Positions 7,649 through 16,409 of a DNA stretch of 64,000 nucleotides are shown here, piece by piece. The stretch is taken from NCBI RefSeq assembly GCF_019880305.1, contig NZ_CP082301.1:3162001-3226000 (forward strand), in the 5' to 3' direction. The position numbers and the translations under genes were made by a program. Below the pieces are notes generated by a model, which did no database searches, was not told the DNA's origin, and was given only the letters and a program-made list of their open reading frames with translations. The stretch is from Streptomyces decoyicus (GTDB lineage Bacteria; Actinomycetota; Actinomycetes; Streptomycetales; Streptomycetaceae). Position 1 is the first letter of the stretch; every line of letters starts with the position of its first letter.

Positions 7649-9193
7649 TCAGCCGGAGGCGACGAACGTCCGCGCCAGCTTGTCGTGCCAGCACTGGCGC
7701 CACGGCTTGTCGAACAGGCACCAGACGACGTTCAGCACGCCGACGACGAGCACGCCGAGCACGCTGTAGACGAACCAGCGCTTGAGCGCGGCGCCGAGGG
7801 TCGGCGTGTCATGGCTCTCGATGTCCAGGACCCGCACGCCGCACAGCTTCTTGCCCAGGGTGCGGCCCCACTTGAGGGTCGGCAGCGCCTCGTAGAGGGC
7901 ACCGCCGATCAGCAGGACGGCCAGGATCGTGGCGAAGACCGGGACGGTGGTGCCGTCGATCAGATAGACCGTCACCTGGCGGCCGGACTGCTTGGCCGCC
8001 TCGACCTTTGCGTCGAGGTGGTCGGTGACCGTGCCCCACATGGGGACGGCGACCGCGGCGGTGAGCCCGCCCAGCACCAGGGTGTCGATCAGCCGGGCCG
8101 CCAGCCTGCGGCCGAGGCCGGCCGGATGGCCCTGCGCGGCCTGCGCCAGCGCCGAGAAGGGGTCGGCGGCGGCCGGCGGCTTCCAGGGGATGACGCCGTC
8201 GGCGTCGGTGCCCTGCGCGGCGGCCCCGGCCGGTGCGGCACCGCCCTGCGGCGGGAAGCCTGCCGAGGGCGCGGCCGCCTGCTGAGCGGGGGGCTGCTGC
8301 ACCGGGCTCTGCGCGGCGGGACGCGGTGCGGGACTGTGCGGGGCCGGGTTCTGCGGGGCCTGGTTCCGGGCCGCCGGGCCCGTGCTCTGCTGCGGCGCGG
8401 GGCTCTGCGGGGCCGGGTGGCCCTGCTGCGGGTCGCCGACGGACGGCAGCGACTGCGGGGAGCCGTCACCGGGCGCCGCGGACGGGCCGCGGCCGGCGCC
8501 CGCGACGCGGATCGCCATCGTCTCGCCGCCCTTGGCGGGCTTGCCGGCCTCGGGGCGTACCGCACGGATCGCGGTGGTGCCCTGGTCGCCGGAGTTCCCG
8601 CCGCGGCGCGCGGCCGGGTTCACGGCCCGGATGGCGACCGTCCCGTCGGACGGGCCCTCGGGGCGCGCGGCGGGCGTCTCGCCGGCCGGGGCCTCGGCAC
8701 CGCCCTGCTCCTCGCGCTGCGGCGGCACCGTGCCCCACGAGGCGCCGCCCGACGGCGTGCCGGCGGGCGGCTGGTCCGGGGAGCCCCAGGAGATCCGGCG
8801 GTCGTTCTCGCCGCCGTACCCGCCCTGCCGGGAGGCATCGGCCTGCCAGGCGGCCGCCGGTTCGGGGCCGCTGCCGTGCAGCCGGGCCGGGTCGTCCCAG
8901 CCGATGGCGGGCCGGGCCTCGACCTCGCCGCTCCGGCGTACGGCCGGCACCGCGGAGCCGCCGGCCGCCTCCTCCTCGTCGAAGAAGACAGGGCCGGTCT
9001 CCTCGACGGCGGGCGACGGGGCCACGCCGGGCGGCGGGGCGGGCATCGCCTCGCCCTCGGCGGGGGCGGGCCGGCTGGTGCCCGGCACCCATGCGGCACC
9101 GTTCCAGTACCGGATGTAGCCGGGGATGGACGGGTCCGGGTAGAAGCCTGGCGTGGGGCTACCGCCGGCGGATCCTGAGGTAGGGGCGCTCAT
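7649..9193 (-). CDS. RDD family protein with long disordered N-terminus
   Basis: 514 residues, starting MSAPTSGSAGGSPTPGFYPD. Residues ~15-40 (GFYPDPSIPGYIRYWNGAAW) form a short DUF2510-like W-rich module often found at the N-terminus of actinobacterial membrane proteins. Residues ~45-335 are Pro/Ala/Gln-rich and disordered, with repeated TxAIRAV phrases. The RDD domain ends the protein (RRLAARLIDTLVLGGL, GRTLGKKLCGVRV, LNVVWCLFDKPWRQC). Its tail WRQCWHDKLARTFV parallels the adjacent RDD gene, so the pair probably arose by duplication. The frame is open far upstream, but ATG 9193 is the best start because the conserved module follows it directly. Confidence 0.85.
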   Translation of the reverse strand: MSAPTSGSAGGSPTPGFYPDPSIPGYIRYWNGAAWVPGTSRPAPAEGEAMPAPPPGVAPSPAVEETGPVFFDEEEAAGGSAVPAVRRSGEVEARPAIGWDDPARLHGSGPEPAAAWQADASRQGGYGGENDRRISWGSPDQPPAGTPSGGASWGTVPPQREEQGGAEAPAGETPAARPEGPSDGTVAIRAVNPAARRGGNSGDQGTTAIRAVRPEAGKPAKGGETMAIRVAGAGRGPSAAPGDGSPQSLPSVGDPQQGHPAPQSPAPQQSTGPAARNQAPQNPAPHSPAPRPAAQSPVQQPPAQQAAAPSAGFPPQGGAAPAGAAAQGTDADGVIPWKPPAAADPFSALAQAAQGHPAGLGRRLAARLIDTLVLGGLTAAVAVPMWGTVTDHLDAKVEAAKQSGRQVTVYLIDGTTVPVFATILAVLLIGGALYEALPTLKWGRTLGKKLCGVRVLDIESHDTPTLGAALKRWFVYSVLGVLVVGVLNVVWCLFDKPWRQCWHDKLARTFVASG

Positions 9194-9430
9194 GTCCGAA
9201 GTCCCGTATCTGTACTCGGCCTGGTGGGTGTGGGGTGCAGTCTGCCGCAACGCGGCGTCCACATCTATCAGACCCCGGGTCGCATCGGTGCTCATGCCCG
9301 CCCACGACCACCTGGAAGAGGCGCGGGAAAAAAGTTGTACGAAGTCGTGTAATGGTCCGGCGTCCGGCGCCTCTTCCTCTGTGCGGGCCCGGTACCGGGT
9401 GTCCGCGGGGAGCGAAGAGAGGCGGACCTG

Positions 9431-9913
9431 ATGCACACCGTGGTGGAACGTGAGCTGGAGCTGGGCCTGGTCGTATCGCCGGAGCGGAGCGTTCCGGTGC
9501 CGGCCCGGCTGACGTACCGGACGGACGACCCGTACGCCGTCCATGTCACCTTTCACATCGGTTCGGACTCCCCCGTCGACTGGACCTTCGCCCGCGAGCT
9601 GCTCGTCGAGGGGGTGTTCCGGCCGTGCGGCGACGGTGATGTGCGGGTGTGGCCGACCAAGGCCGACGGCCGCAGCCTGGTCTGCGTCGAGCTCGACTCT
9701 CCGGACGGCCGGGCGCTGCTGGAGGCACCGGCCCCGGCGGTCTCCGCCTGGCTGGAGCGCACCCTGCGGGTGGTCCCGCCGGGGTCCGAGCAGGGGCATC
9801 TGAGCCTCGACAAAGGGCTGAGCGACCTGCTCGCCATGGCGTCGTCGGACGACCTGCGGCCGGGCGGCGCCCTGCCCTCCGAGGAGTCCCCCGAGCCCGG
9901 GGCGCAGGGGTGA
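9431..9913 (+). CDS. ssgG: SsgA-like sporulation/cell division regulator
   Basis: 160 residues of the SsgA-like (SALP) family, which is restricted to morphologically complex actinomycetes and controls septum-site selection and spore-wall synthesis. Family signatures are RLTYRTDDPYAVHVTFHIGS, WTFARELLVEGVF, GDGDVRVWP and LERTLRVVPPG. The C-terminus is extended and acidic. The assignment to SsgG rather than another SALP rests on remembered gene order, so the symbol is tentative. ATG 9431 is preceded by GAGAGGCGG. No DNA-binding motif is visible; SALPs act by protein interaction. Confidence 0.85.
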   Translation: MHTVVERELELGLVVSPERSVPVPARLTYRTDDPYAVHVTFHIGSDSPVDWTFARELLVEGVFRPCGDGDVRVWPTKADGRSLVCVELDSPDGRALLEAPAPAVSAWLERTLRVVPPGSEQGHLSLDKGLSDLLAMASSDDLRPGGALPSEESPEPGAQG

Positions 9914-9987
9914 CGTACCGGGCCGCCGGGGGGACGGGCCTCGACGGGGAGGCGGGCGCCGCACCGCGCTGCGCTGCGCCGGCCGGA

Positions 9988-10007
9988 CCGGTGGAATGTT
10001 CCACCGG
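9988..10007. promoter_or_regulatory. Palindrome just upstream of the TPR gene
   Basis: Perfect 9-bp arms CCGGTGGAA and TTCCACCGG flank a TG centre, 20 bp before the ATG at 10028. The size and position suit an operator for a dimeric repressor, or a leader hairpin; no regulator can be named. Confidence 0.5.
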
Positions 10008-10027
10008 GCCGCGCTGTTGGGCCCGGT

Positions 10028-10462
10028 ATGAGCAAGAGCTACCGCGCACCGACGGGTCAGGACACCGGCTTCACGGCGTACGGCACCGGTGTCGCGGCGT
10101 ACGACACCGGCTCGACGCCGTACGACGAGGGCTATTACGAGCACGGCGTCGCCGCCGACCGCTGGGCGCGGGCGCAGCTGTTCTTCGAGGCGAAGGACTT
10201 CACCGCCGCGGCCCGGATCCTGCGCGGGCTGGTGGACGAGGACCCGCAGCCGGTCGCCCCGCGGCTGCTGCTCGCCCGCGCCTACTACCACTCCGCCCAA
10301 CTGGGGCGCGCCGAGGCCGAGTTGCGGGCCGTCCTGGAGCGCGATCCGGTCGAGGAGTACGCCCGGCTGATGCTCGGCCGCACCCTGGAGCGCCAGGGGC
10401 GGGCCGGCGAGGCCGCCGGGCAGCTGCGGATCGCCACGGCCCTGGGCGCGGACGGCGCCTGA
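10028..10462 (+). CDS. Tetratricopeptide repeat protein
   Basis: 144 residues. The first ~38 are a Tyr/Gly/Thr-rich segment with repeated AYGTG/AYDTG/PYDEG phrases. Helical repeats with TPR spacing follow: RWARAQLFFEAKDFTAAARI, APRLLLARAYYHSAQLGRAE and YARLMLGRTLERQGRAGEAA. TPR proteins scaffold protein interactions; the partner is unknown. ATG 10028 follows the palindrome at 9988-10007. The gene lies 114 bp after the SsgA-like gene in the same direction. Confidence 0.8.
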   Translation: MSKSYRAPTGQDTGFTAYGTGVAAYDTGSTPYDEGYYEHGVAADRWARAQLFFEAKDFTAAARILRGLVDEDPQPVAPRLLLARAYYHSAQLGRAEAELRAVLERDPVEEYARLMLGRTLERQGRAGEAAGQLRIATALGADGA

Positions 10463-10486
10463 CCGCGAGGGACCGGGCGCGCCGCG

Positions 10487-11932
10487 TCAGCCGCGGTACG
10501 CCTCCAGCAGCCGCAGCCACACCTCGCTGATCGTCGGGTAGGAGGGCACGGCGTGCCACAGCCGCTCGATGGGGACCTCGCCGGCCACCGCGACGGTCGC
10601 GGAGTGCAGCAGCTCGCCGACGCCGGACCCGACGAAGGTGGCGCCGAGCACGACCTCACGGTCCAGGTCGACGACCATCCGGGCCCGGCCGCGGTAGCCG
10701 TCCGCGTACAGGGAGGCCCCGGCCACGGCCGCCACGTCCTGGTCGATCACCTGGATGCGGTACCCGGCCTGCTCCGCCGCGGCGGCGGTCAGGCCCACCG
10801 AGGCGGCTTCGGGGTCGGTGAAGACGACCTGCGGGACGGCGAGGCGGTCCGCGGTGGCGGCGTGCGCGCCCCAGCGGTCGGACTCCAGGATCGGGACGCC
10901 CCGGGCGCGCGCGGAGATCGCGGCACCGGCGATCCTGGCCTGGTATTTGCCCTGATGGGTCAGGAGCGCGCGGTGGTTGACGTCGCCGACGCCGTAGAGC
11001 CAGCCGCCGGTCACCCCCGTCACCCGGAGGCTGTCGTCGACGTCCAGCCAGGAGCCGGGGGTCAGGCCGACCGTCTCCAGGCCGACGTCGTCGGTGCGCG
11101 GGGCCCGGCCGGTGGCGATCAGGATTTCATCGGCGACGATCTCGTCCCCGGAGTCCAGCAGGACGGTGGCCGGTCCGCCGGGGGCTTCCCGGCGTACCTC
11201 GCGCACCTCGACACCGGTCCGCAGGAAGACACCGGCCTCGGCCAGCGACTCCGCGACGAGGTGGCCGGCGAACGGCTCCATACGGGGCAGCAGCCCGTCG
11301 CCGCGCACCAGCAGGGTCACGGAGGAGCCCAGGGCCCGCCAGGCGGTGGCCATCTCGACGCCCACCACGCCGCCGCCGACCACCACCAGGCGGCCCGGTA
11401 CGGCCTTGGCGCTGGTGGCGTCGCGGCTGGTCCAGGGCCTGGCCTCGGCGAGCCCGGGGACGGGGGGCACCACCGCGCGGCTGCCGGTGCACACGGCGAC
11501 CGCATGGCGGGCGGTGAGCACCCGTTCGCCGTCGACGACCACCCGCCGTGGCCCGGCCAGCCGGCCGTGGCCGCGGACCAGGTCGATACCGGCCGAGTCC
11601 AGCCAGCGGACCTGTCCGTCGTCCTTCCAGTAGGACGTGAACTCGTCACGGTGGGCGAGCACCGCGGGCACGTCCAGGGGCACGTCCGCGGTGTCCTTGA
11701 GGCCGGGGACCCGGCCCGCTTCGGCGCGGGCGGTGACCGGGCGCAGCAGGGCCTTGCTGGGCATACACGCCCAGTAGGAGCATTCGCCGCCGACCAGTTC
11801 GCTCTCCACGAGCACCGCGCTCAGCCCTGCGGCATGCGCCCGGTCGGCGACGTTCTCACCGGTCGGCCCGGCTCCCAGCACGATGACGTCATACGCCTCA
11901 TCAGCGGCTTTGGTCGCTTCGGTCGCTGCCAT
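10487..11932 (-). CDS. Pyridine nucleotide-disulfide oxidoreductase (lipoamide dehydrogenase/mercuric reductase-like)
   Basis: 481-residue flavoprotein. The FAD-binding GxGxxG is in YDVIVLGAGPTGENVADRA. The redox-active disulfide is CSYWAC (Cys-x4-Cys) in GGECSYWACMPSKALLRP. The NAD(P)-binding GxGxxG is in LVVVGGGVVGVEMATAW; a second FAD motif reads LYGVGDVNH, and a C-terminal dimerisation domain follows. The substrate is not evident; the usual lipoamide-dehydrogenase partner genes are absent. The C-terminal active-site base pair is replaced by LWHAVPSYPTISE, as in many NAD(P)/FAD oxidoreductases of this type. ATG 11932 precedes the conserved domain; the upstream in-frame extension is Pro/Gly-rich and unlikely. 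Confidence 0.9.
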   Translation of the reverse strand: MAATEATKAADEAYDVIVLGAGPTGENVADRAHAAGLSAVLVESELVGGECSYWACMPSKALLRPVTARAEAGRVPGLKDTADVPLDVPAVLAHRDEFTSYWKDDGQVRWLDSAGIDLVRGHGRLAGPRRVVVDGERVLTARHAVAVCTGSRAVVPPVPGLAEARPWTSRDATSAKAVPGRLVVVGGGVVGVEMATAWRALGSSVTLLVRGDGLLPRMEPFAGHLVAESLAEAGVFLRTGVEVREVRREAPGGPATVLLDSGDEIVADEILIATGRAPRTDDVGLETVGLTPGSWLDVDDSLRVTGVTGGWLYGVGDVNHRALLTHQGKYQARIAGAAISARARGVPILESDRWGAHAATADRLAVPQVVFTDPEAASVGLTAAAAEQAGYRIQVIDQDVAAVAGASLYADGYRGRARMVVDLDREVVLGATFVGSGVGELLHSATVAVAGEVPIERLWHAVPSYPTISEVWLRLLEAYRG

Positions 11933-12014
11933 CGGCTCTCGCTTCCTGGGTGGGCATGAGGGGGCCGGGTGGGGCCCCGCGGGGCCTTCTGGCCATCCTC
12001 TGCCCAACGGCCCG

Positions 12015-12305
12015 TCAGCGCATCCGGCGTTCGACCGCTTCCTTGGCCTCGACGAGGTCGGAACCGGTCACCTCGCGGTGCACCTTGATGGCCTGGATCT
12101 TCTTGCCCTGGGCGAGCAGGTCGTCGATCTCGGCCATCTTGGGGTCCTCGGGCTCGGCGACACCCGCATGGGCCAGCAGCAGGTCCACTTTGCGCTCCAG
12201 CCGCTGGAGCCGGCGGTCGACCGCCTTGGAGCGGCGGTCGGTGGTGGAGGCCACGAGGGTTATGGAGAGGACCAGGAGGGCAATTCCGGGGAGAAAGGAG
12301 TCCAT
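12015..12305 (-). CDS. Membrane-anchored protein with ribosomal L7/L12-like C-terminal segment
   Basis: 96 residues. An N-terminal hydrophobic helix (about 4-20, LPGIALLVLSITLVA) is followed by a basic coiled segment (RRLQRLERKVDLLL). Residues 68-96, KKIQAIKVHREVTGSDLVEA and on, closely resemble the L7/L12 C-terminal fold. In L7/L12 this part contacts translation factors; here it sits on a probable membrane anchor, so the role differs. It precedes the disulfide oxidoreductase gene on the same strand by 82 bp. Confidence 0.72.
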   Translation of the reverse strand: MDSFLPGIALLVLSITLVASTTDRRSKAVDRRLQRLERKVDLLLAHAGVAEPEDPKMAEIDDLLAQGKKIQAIKVHREVTGSDLVEAKEAVERRMR

Positions 12306-12314
12306 GGCGGAACT

Positions 12315-12638
12315 CTATGAGGCGGCGGCGCGTGCCATGAACACGGCGGTCGCCGCGGGGCCGTGGACGGTGCCGCGGACGGCCGGTGCGCCGTCGGTGA
12401 GGATCTCGCACTCCGCGTGGGCGTCGGGCCCCTCGAGGGTGAGGGTGAGCATCGGCATGGCGCCCACGCCCCGCGCGTCGGTCACCGCGAACCACGGCAA
12501 CTCGGGCCGGAGCACCTGCTCTTCGCCGCCGGAGTCGCCCGGCGCCTGCACCGCGTAGCTGAGCTCGTCGACACCCTGGCCGCTCACGCGGAAGGTGACC
12601 ATGCCCTCGCCGGGTCTGTGCGGATCATTGATCGTCAT
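12315..12638 (-). CDS. Small conserved protein, MmpS-like fold suspected
   Basis: 107 residues from ATG 12638 (MTINDPHRPGEGMVTFRVSG). The pattern VTFRVSGQGVDELSYAV, then LPWFAV, then AECEIL, resembles the beta-sandwich of MmpS-type proteins, but no membrane helix or signal peptide is present. No function is assigned. The gene lies 9 bp upstream of the L7/L12-like gene and is probably co-transcribed with it. An alternative start at 12674 adds 12 residues. Confidence 0.65.
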   Translation of the reverse strand: MTINDPHRPGEGMVTFRVSGQGVDELSYAVQAPGDSGGEEQVLRPELPWFAVTDARGVGAMPMLTLTLEGPDAHAECEILTDGAPAVRGTVHGPAATAVFMARAAAS

Positions 12639-12714
12639 AAGGGCAGTCAACCGTTCTTCCCGTGCCGTGTACATCCGGGTCGTGGCCCGTGCGGCGGCGT
12701 TCGGGGGCGCCGGG

Positions 12715-13686
12715 TCAGGGCAGATGCAGGATCTGCGTCGTCACGAGGTAGAAGACCACGGCCCAGAACACCATCACCGCGGCGACGGTGCCGAGGCCGA
12801 CGAGGTGGGTCTTCGCCGCCGGTGCGTCGGGGCGCGGCCGCAGCCACCGTCTGAGCAGCGGGTTCACATAGAAGGGCATCGTCACGAAGCTCATGATGAA
12901 GCTCGACAGCAGGTTGCCCACGAGCAGCCCGAGCCAGAGCGGCATCTTCAGCGGTGACAGGGCGAGCGTCAGCAGCACCACGGTCGGGTACAGGCCGACC
13001 CAGACCGCGACGGAGGTCTTGGTCTCCGAGGGCGGCGGCGCTTCCTTGCCGTTCTCCTCGAAGGCGAACCAGCTGCCGAACGAGTTGTCGATCGTGCGCA
13101 TGCGGAAGTCGTGGAACTTCTCGCCCTCGGCGAGCACTTCCTGCCGCTCCGCCGACGTCAGCCAGGCATCGAGGTGCTCGGCGCTGTCGAAGCGGTACAG
13201 CGTGGTCCATTCGTTCTGAAGCCCCTCGACCGGGCGGAACAGTTCGGTTCCGCGAAAGCCCTCGAAGGCGCTCTCCGTCTGGTCCATACGGCGCTGCCAG
13301 GCGAGAAAGGCGTCGACGTGATCCGGGTGGACGCGGTGGGTGACCACGACGGTCACCAGCGGGTCCGGTGGCCGTATCCCGCCGCTGACGACCTGCTGGG
13401 TCGGCGGACCGTCGAGATACGCACCACCACGGTCGAGGAAGCCCTGCCGGGTGGAGCTGTTGATCCACGCTTGCAGATGGGCGATCGAGTCGAACCGGTA
13501 GACGACCACCCAGTCGGGTTGCAGCCGCGTCGGCGGGGAGATCTCGGCGCCGAGAAAACCGGCGTAGTCGGCGGCAGCGGCGTTGAGATCCTCCTGCCAC
13601 GCTTCGAATTCCCGCTCCCTTCCGGGCCGGACCTTCTGGCCGATGATGACCGTCGCCTCGGCACCGTGCGACTTTTCGGTGGTCAT
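12715..13686 (-). CDS. Double ABM-domain membrane protein
   Basis: 323 residues. Two antibiotic-biosynthesis-monooxygenase (ABM) ferredoxin-like domains, about 10-95 and 108-200, each with a Gly-rich strand, a YRFDS turn and an AHLQAW/EHLDAW helix. Four hydrophobic helices follow (about 228-245, 250-270, 295-318 and flanking parts). This ABM-plus-transmembrane architecture is known in actinobacteria and proteobacteria but has no firm function. Its ATG overlaps the stop of the molybdenum hydroxylase gene as ATGA, so it is the last member of that operon. Confidence 0.85.
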   Translation of the reverse strand: MTTEKSHGAEATVIIGQKVRPGREREFEAWQEDLNAAAADYAGFLGAEISPPTRLQPDWVVVYRFDSIAHLQAWINSSTRQGFLDRGGAYLDGPPTQQVVSGGIRPPDPLVTVVVTHRVHPDHVDAFLAWQRRMDQTESAFEGFRGTELFRPVEGLQNEWTTLYRFDSAEHLDAWLTSAERQEVLAEGEKFHDFRMRTIDNSFGSWFAFEENGKEAPPPSETKTSVAVWVGLYPTVVLLTLALSPLKMPLWLGLLVGNLLSSFIMSFVTMPFYVNPLLRRWLRPRPDAPAAKTHLVGLGTVAAVMVFWAVVFYLVTTQILHLP

Positions 13687-16409
13687 GTGCGCCGGCCCGT
13701 CGTCACCGACGCGCTGTCGCCGAGCCGTCGGTAGAGGCGTTCCGGTGTCAGGGGCAGTGCGCGGAAGCGGACGCCGGTGGCGTCATGGAGCGCGTTCGCC
13801 AGCGCGGGGGCCACCGGGTTGATACAGCATTCCGCGATCCCCTTCGACCGCAGGGGCCCGACGGAATCCGCCGAGTCCACCAACAGCACCTCGGTGCGGG
13901 GGATGTCGGCGTAGGCGGGGATGCGGTAGTTGCGGAAGTTCGGGTTGACCATGGCACCGTCCGCGTCGACATGGTGGTTCTCGGTCAGTGCGAAGCCGAT
14001 TCCCTGGGCGACACCGCCCTCCACCTGTCCTCGGACCTGCGCGGGGTTGATGATGACGGCGGCGTCGGTCGCCTGGACGCTGTGCAGGATGCGGATCTCG
14101 CCCGTCACCGGATGGACGGCGATGCGGAAACCCTGCGTATTGGAGGTGACGCTGCGGGGTGAGCCGTGGGCCTTGCGGGCGGCGGTGAAGCGGATCCCGC
14201 GCGCTCGGGCGGAGGCGACCAGCTCCGCCAACGGAACCTGCCGGTCACCGCAGCGGACGCTCTCGTCGTCCATCGAGCACATCACCAGATGCTCGCCCGT
14301 GTGCGCGGCGGCGAATTCCAGGATGCGGTCGCGCACGGCATCGGCCGCGCGGAGCACCGCGTTGCCTGCCACGAACAGGCCCGCGCTCGCGAAGGCGCCG
14401 GTGTCGAATCCCGTGCGGTCGGTGTCGGACTGCACCAGACGGATCCGCGACGGCGTCGTACCCAACTGGTGGGCCGCGATCTGGACATGCGCGGTCGACG
14501 TGCCCTCGCCGAATTCGACGGTGCCGACGGCCACTTCGTAGACGAGGTCGTCGCCCAGCGTGACCCATGCCTCGGAGAGGTGCTCGGTCGGCGGTGCGGT
14601 CTCGTGCAGGGAACTGGCGACACCGGCCCCGACGAGCCACCCGGGACCGGGCGGCGGCTCGTCGGCGGTACGGGCCAGGGCCTCGTCCACCAGGTCGATG
14701 CACTTCGCAAGACCGTCCTCGGTGAACACCACGTCGTCAGGGCCCTCCTGCATGGCGAGGAGCGGCTCGCCCGGTCGCACGATGTTGCGCCGTCGCAGGG
14801 CGAGCGGATCCATGTGCAGGGCGCGTGCGAGTTCGTCCATCGCCGATTCCACGGCGAACGCCGGTTGCGTCATCCCGTAACCGCGCAGTGCCCCGCTCGG
14901 CACGGTGTTGGTGTAGACGGAGAACGCGTCGTATTTCTTGTGGCGGCAGCGGTAGATCATGACGGCGGCGCCGCCCGCGTACAGCGTTTCGCCGGCGTGG
15001 TTGCCGTAGGCGCCCGTGTTCGACACGTTGCGGACCTGGAGCGCCGTCAGCGTGCCGTCCGTCTTCGCGCCGAGCTTGACCGTCAGCGTCATCGGGTGCC
15101 GGGGCGAAGCGGTGGTGAACTCCTCCTCCCGGGTGTACTCGAAGGAGACCGGCCGCCCGGTGTCCAGGGCGGCGAGCGCGACCAGGTCCTCCGAGATCAC
15201 CTCCTGTTTGCCGCCGAAGCCGCCGCCCACGCGTGTGCAGAACACCCGGAGCCGGTCCGGGCGCAGCGCGAACAGATGGGCCAGTTTGACCTTCGCGATC
15301 GACGGCGACTGCGAACTGGTACGGACGTTCAGGCGGCCGTTGTCCATCCAGGCGATCGAGCCGTGGGTCTCCAGATGCGCGTGCTGCACCCGTGGGGAGA
15401 AGTACGTGCCTTTGTGGATCACATCGGCCTCGGCGAACCCCGCGTCGACATCACCGATCTGCGAATGAATCTCCACCAGGATGTTGTGGACGGGGTCGAG
15501 GACGAAGGGGTCCACCGCGCCGTGCAGTGGCGGCGCCCCCTCGGACATGGCCTCTTCGGGGTCGAATACCGCCGGCAGCACCTCGTATTCCACGACGACC
15601 TGCCGGCAGCCCTCTTCTGCCGCCCCGACGGAGTCGGCCAGGACCGCGACGACGCGCTGGCCGACGAAGCGGACGGTGTGGTCGAGGAGGTAGGTGTCGT
15701 CCGGGTCCACGAGATGGTCGGTGTGGATCGCCGTGGTGAAGCGCCGGGGCGGCACGTCCTCCCAGGTGTAGACGCGCTGCACGCCGGGAACCGCGAGTGC
15801 GGCGGACTTGTCGATCGAGACGATCCGGGCGTGCGCGTGGGGTGAGTGCAGCACCTTGAGGTGCAGCATGCCGTCGAGGTGCGTGTCCATCGTGAACTCG
15901 GCGCGGCCGGTCACCACGTCCTCGGCCGCCGGCGCACCGACGCTCGTCCCGACGGCCTTTCCCGGCGCGGCCCGCGCCACGCCGGCGACGCCTTTCACGG
16001 CATCCTCGATCGCCCGGTAGCCGGTGCAGCGGCAGAGGTTTCCCTTCAACGCCCGTGGCAGTTCCGCCTTCTGGGCCTCGGTGAACGTTGCCGACGTCAT
16101 GATCATCCCTGCGGTGCAGAAGCCGCACTGGAACCCCGGGGCGTCGCGGAACTGCCGCTGCACCGGATGCAGGTTCCCGGGGGATCCGATCCCTTCGATC
16201 GTCGTCACCTCATGGCCGTCCGCGCGGAAGGCGGGGGTGATGCAGCTGTGGACCGGACTGCCGTCCAGCCACACCGTGCAGGCGCCGCAATCGCCCGCGT
16301 CGCACCCCTTTTTGACGCCGTGGTGGCCGAGCGCGCGGAGGAACGTGCGCAGGCACTGACCGGGGTCCGGTTCTTCGTCGAATCTGCTGCCGTTCACGAG
16401 GTAGCTCAT
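13683..16409 (-). CDS. Molybdenum hydroxylase, fused 2Fe-2S and molybdopterin subunits
   Basis: 908 residues of the xanthine oxidase family. Residues 1-150 hold two 2Fe-2S clusters: Cys36, 41, 44, 56 (plant-type) and Cys95, 98, 126, 128. The molybdopterin part follows with VGGGFGGKQE and the C-terminal RSKGIAECCINP, where Glu of KGIAE matches the catalytic glutamate. The fusion order resembles Desulfovibrio aldehyde oxidoreductase (Mop). A separate FAD subunit gene overlaps upstream. The substrate (purine, aldehyde or N-heterocycle) cannot be read from sequence. Both ends overlap neighbours as ATGA. Confidence 0.92.
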   Translation of the reverse strand: MSYLVNGSRFDEEPDPGQCLRTFLRALGHHGVKKGCDAGDCGACTVWLDGSPVHSCITPAFRADGHEVTTIEGIGSPGNLHPVQRQFRDAPGFQCGFCTAGMIMTSATFTEAQKAELPRALKGNLCRCTGYRAIEDAVKGVAGVARAAPGKAVGTSVGAPAAEDVVTGRAEFTMDTHLDGMLHLKVLHSPHAHARIVSIDKSAALAVPGVQRVYTWEDVPPRRFTTAIHTDHLVDPDDTYLLDHTVRFVGQRVVAVLADSVGAAEEGCRQVVVEYEVLPAVFDPEEAMSEGAPPLHGAVDPFVLDPVHNILVEIHSQIGDVDAGFAEADVIHKGTYFSPRVQHAHLETHGSIAWMDNGRLNVRTSSQSPSIAKVKLAHLFALRPDRLRVFCTRVGGGFGGKQEVISEDLVALAALDTGRPVSFEYTREEEFTTASPRHPMTLTVKLGAKTDGTLTALQVRNVSNTGAYGNHAGETLYAGGAAVMIYRCRHKKYDAFSVYTNTVPSGALRGYGMTQPAFAVESAMDELARALHMDPLALRRRNIVRPGEPLLAMQEGPDDVVFTEDGLAKCIDLVDEALARTADEPPPGPGWLVGAGVASSLHETAPPTEHLSEAWVTLGDDLVYEVAVGTVEFGEGTSTAHVQIAAHQLGTTPSRIRLVQSDTDRTGFDTGAFASAGLFVAGNAVLRAADAVRDRILEFAAAHTGEHLVMCSMDDESVRCGDRQVPLAELVASARARGIRFTAARKAHGSPRSVTSNTQGFRIAVHPVTGEIRILHSVQATDAAVIINPAQVRGQVEGGVAQGIGFALTENHHVDADGAMVNPNFRNYRIPAYADIPRTEVLLVDSADSVGPLRSKGIAECCINPVAPALANALHDATGVRFRALPLTPERLYRRLGDSASVTTGRRT

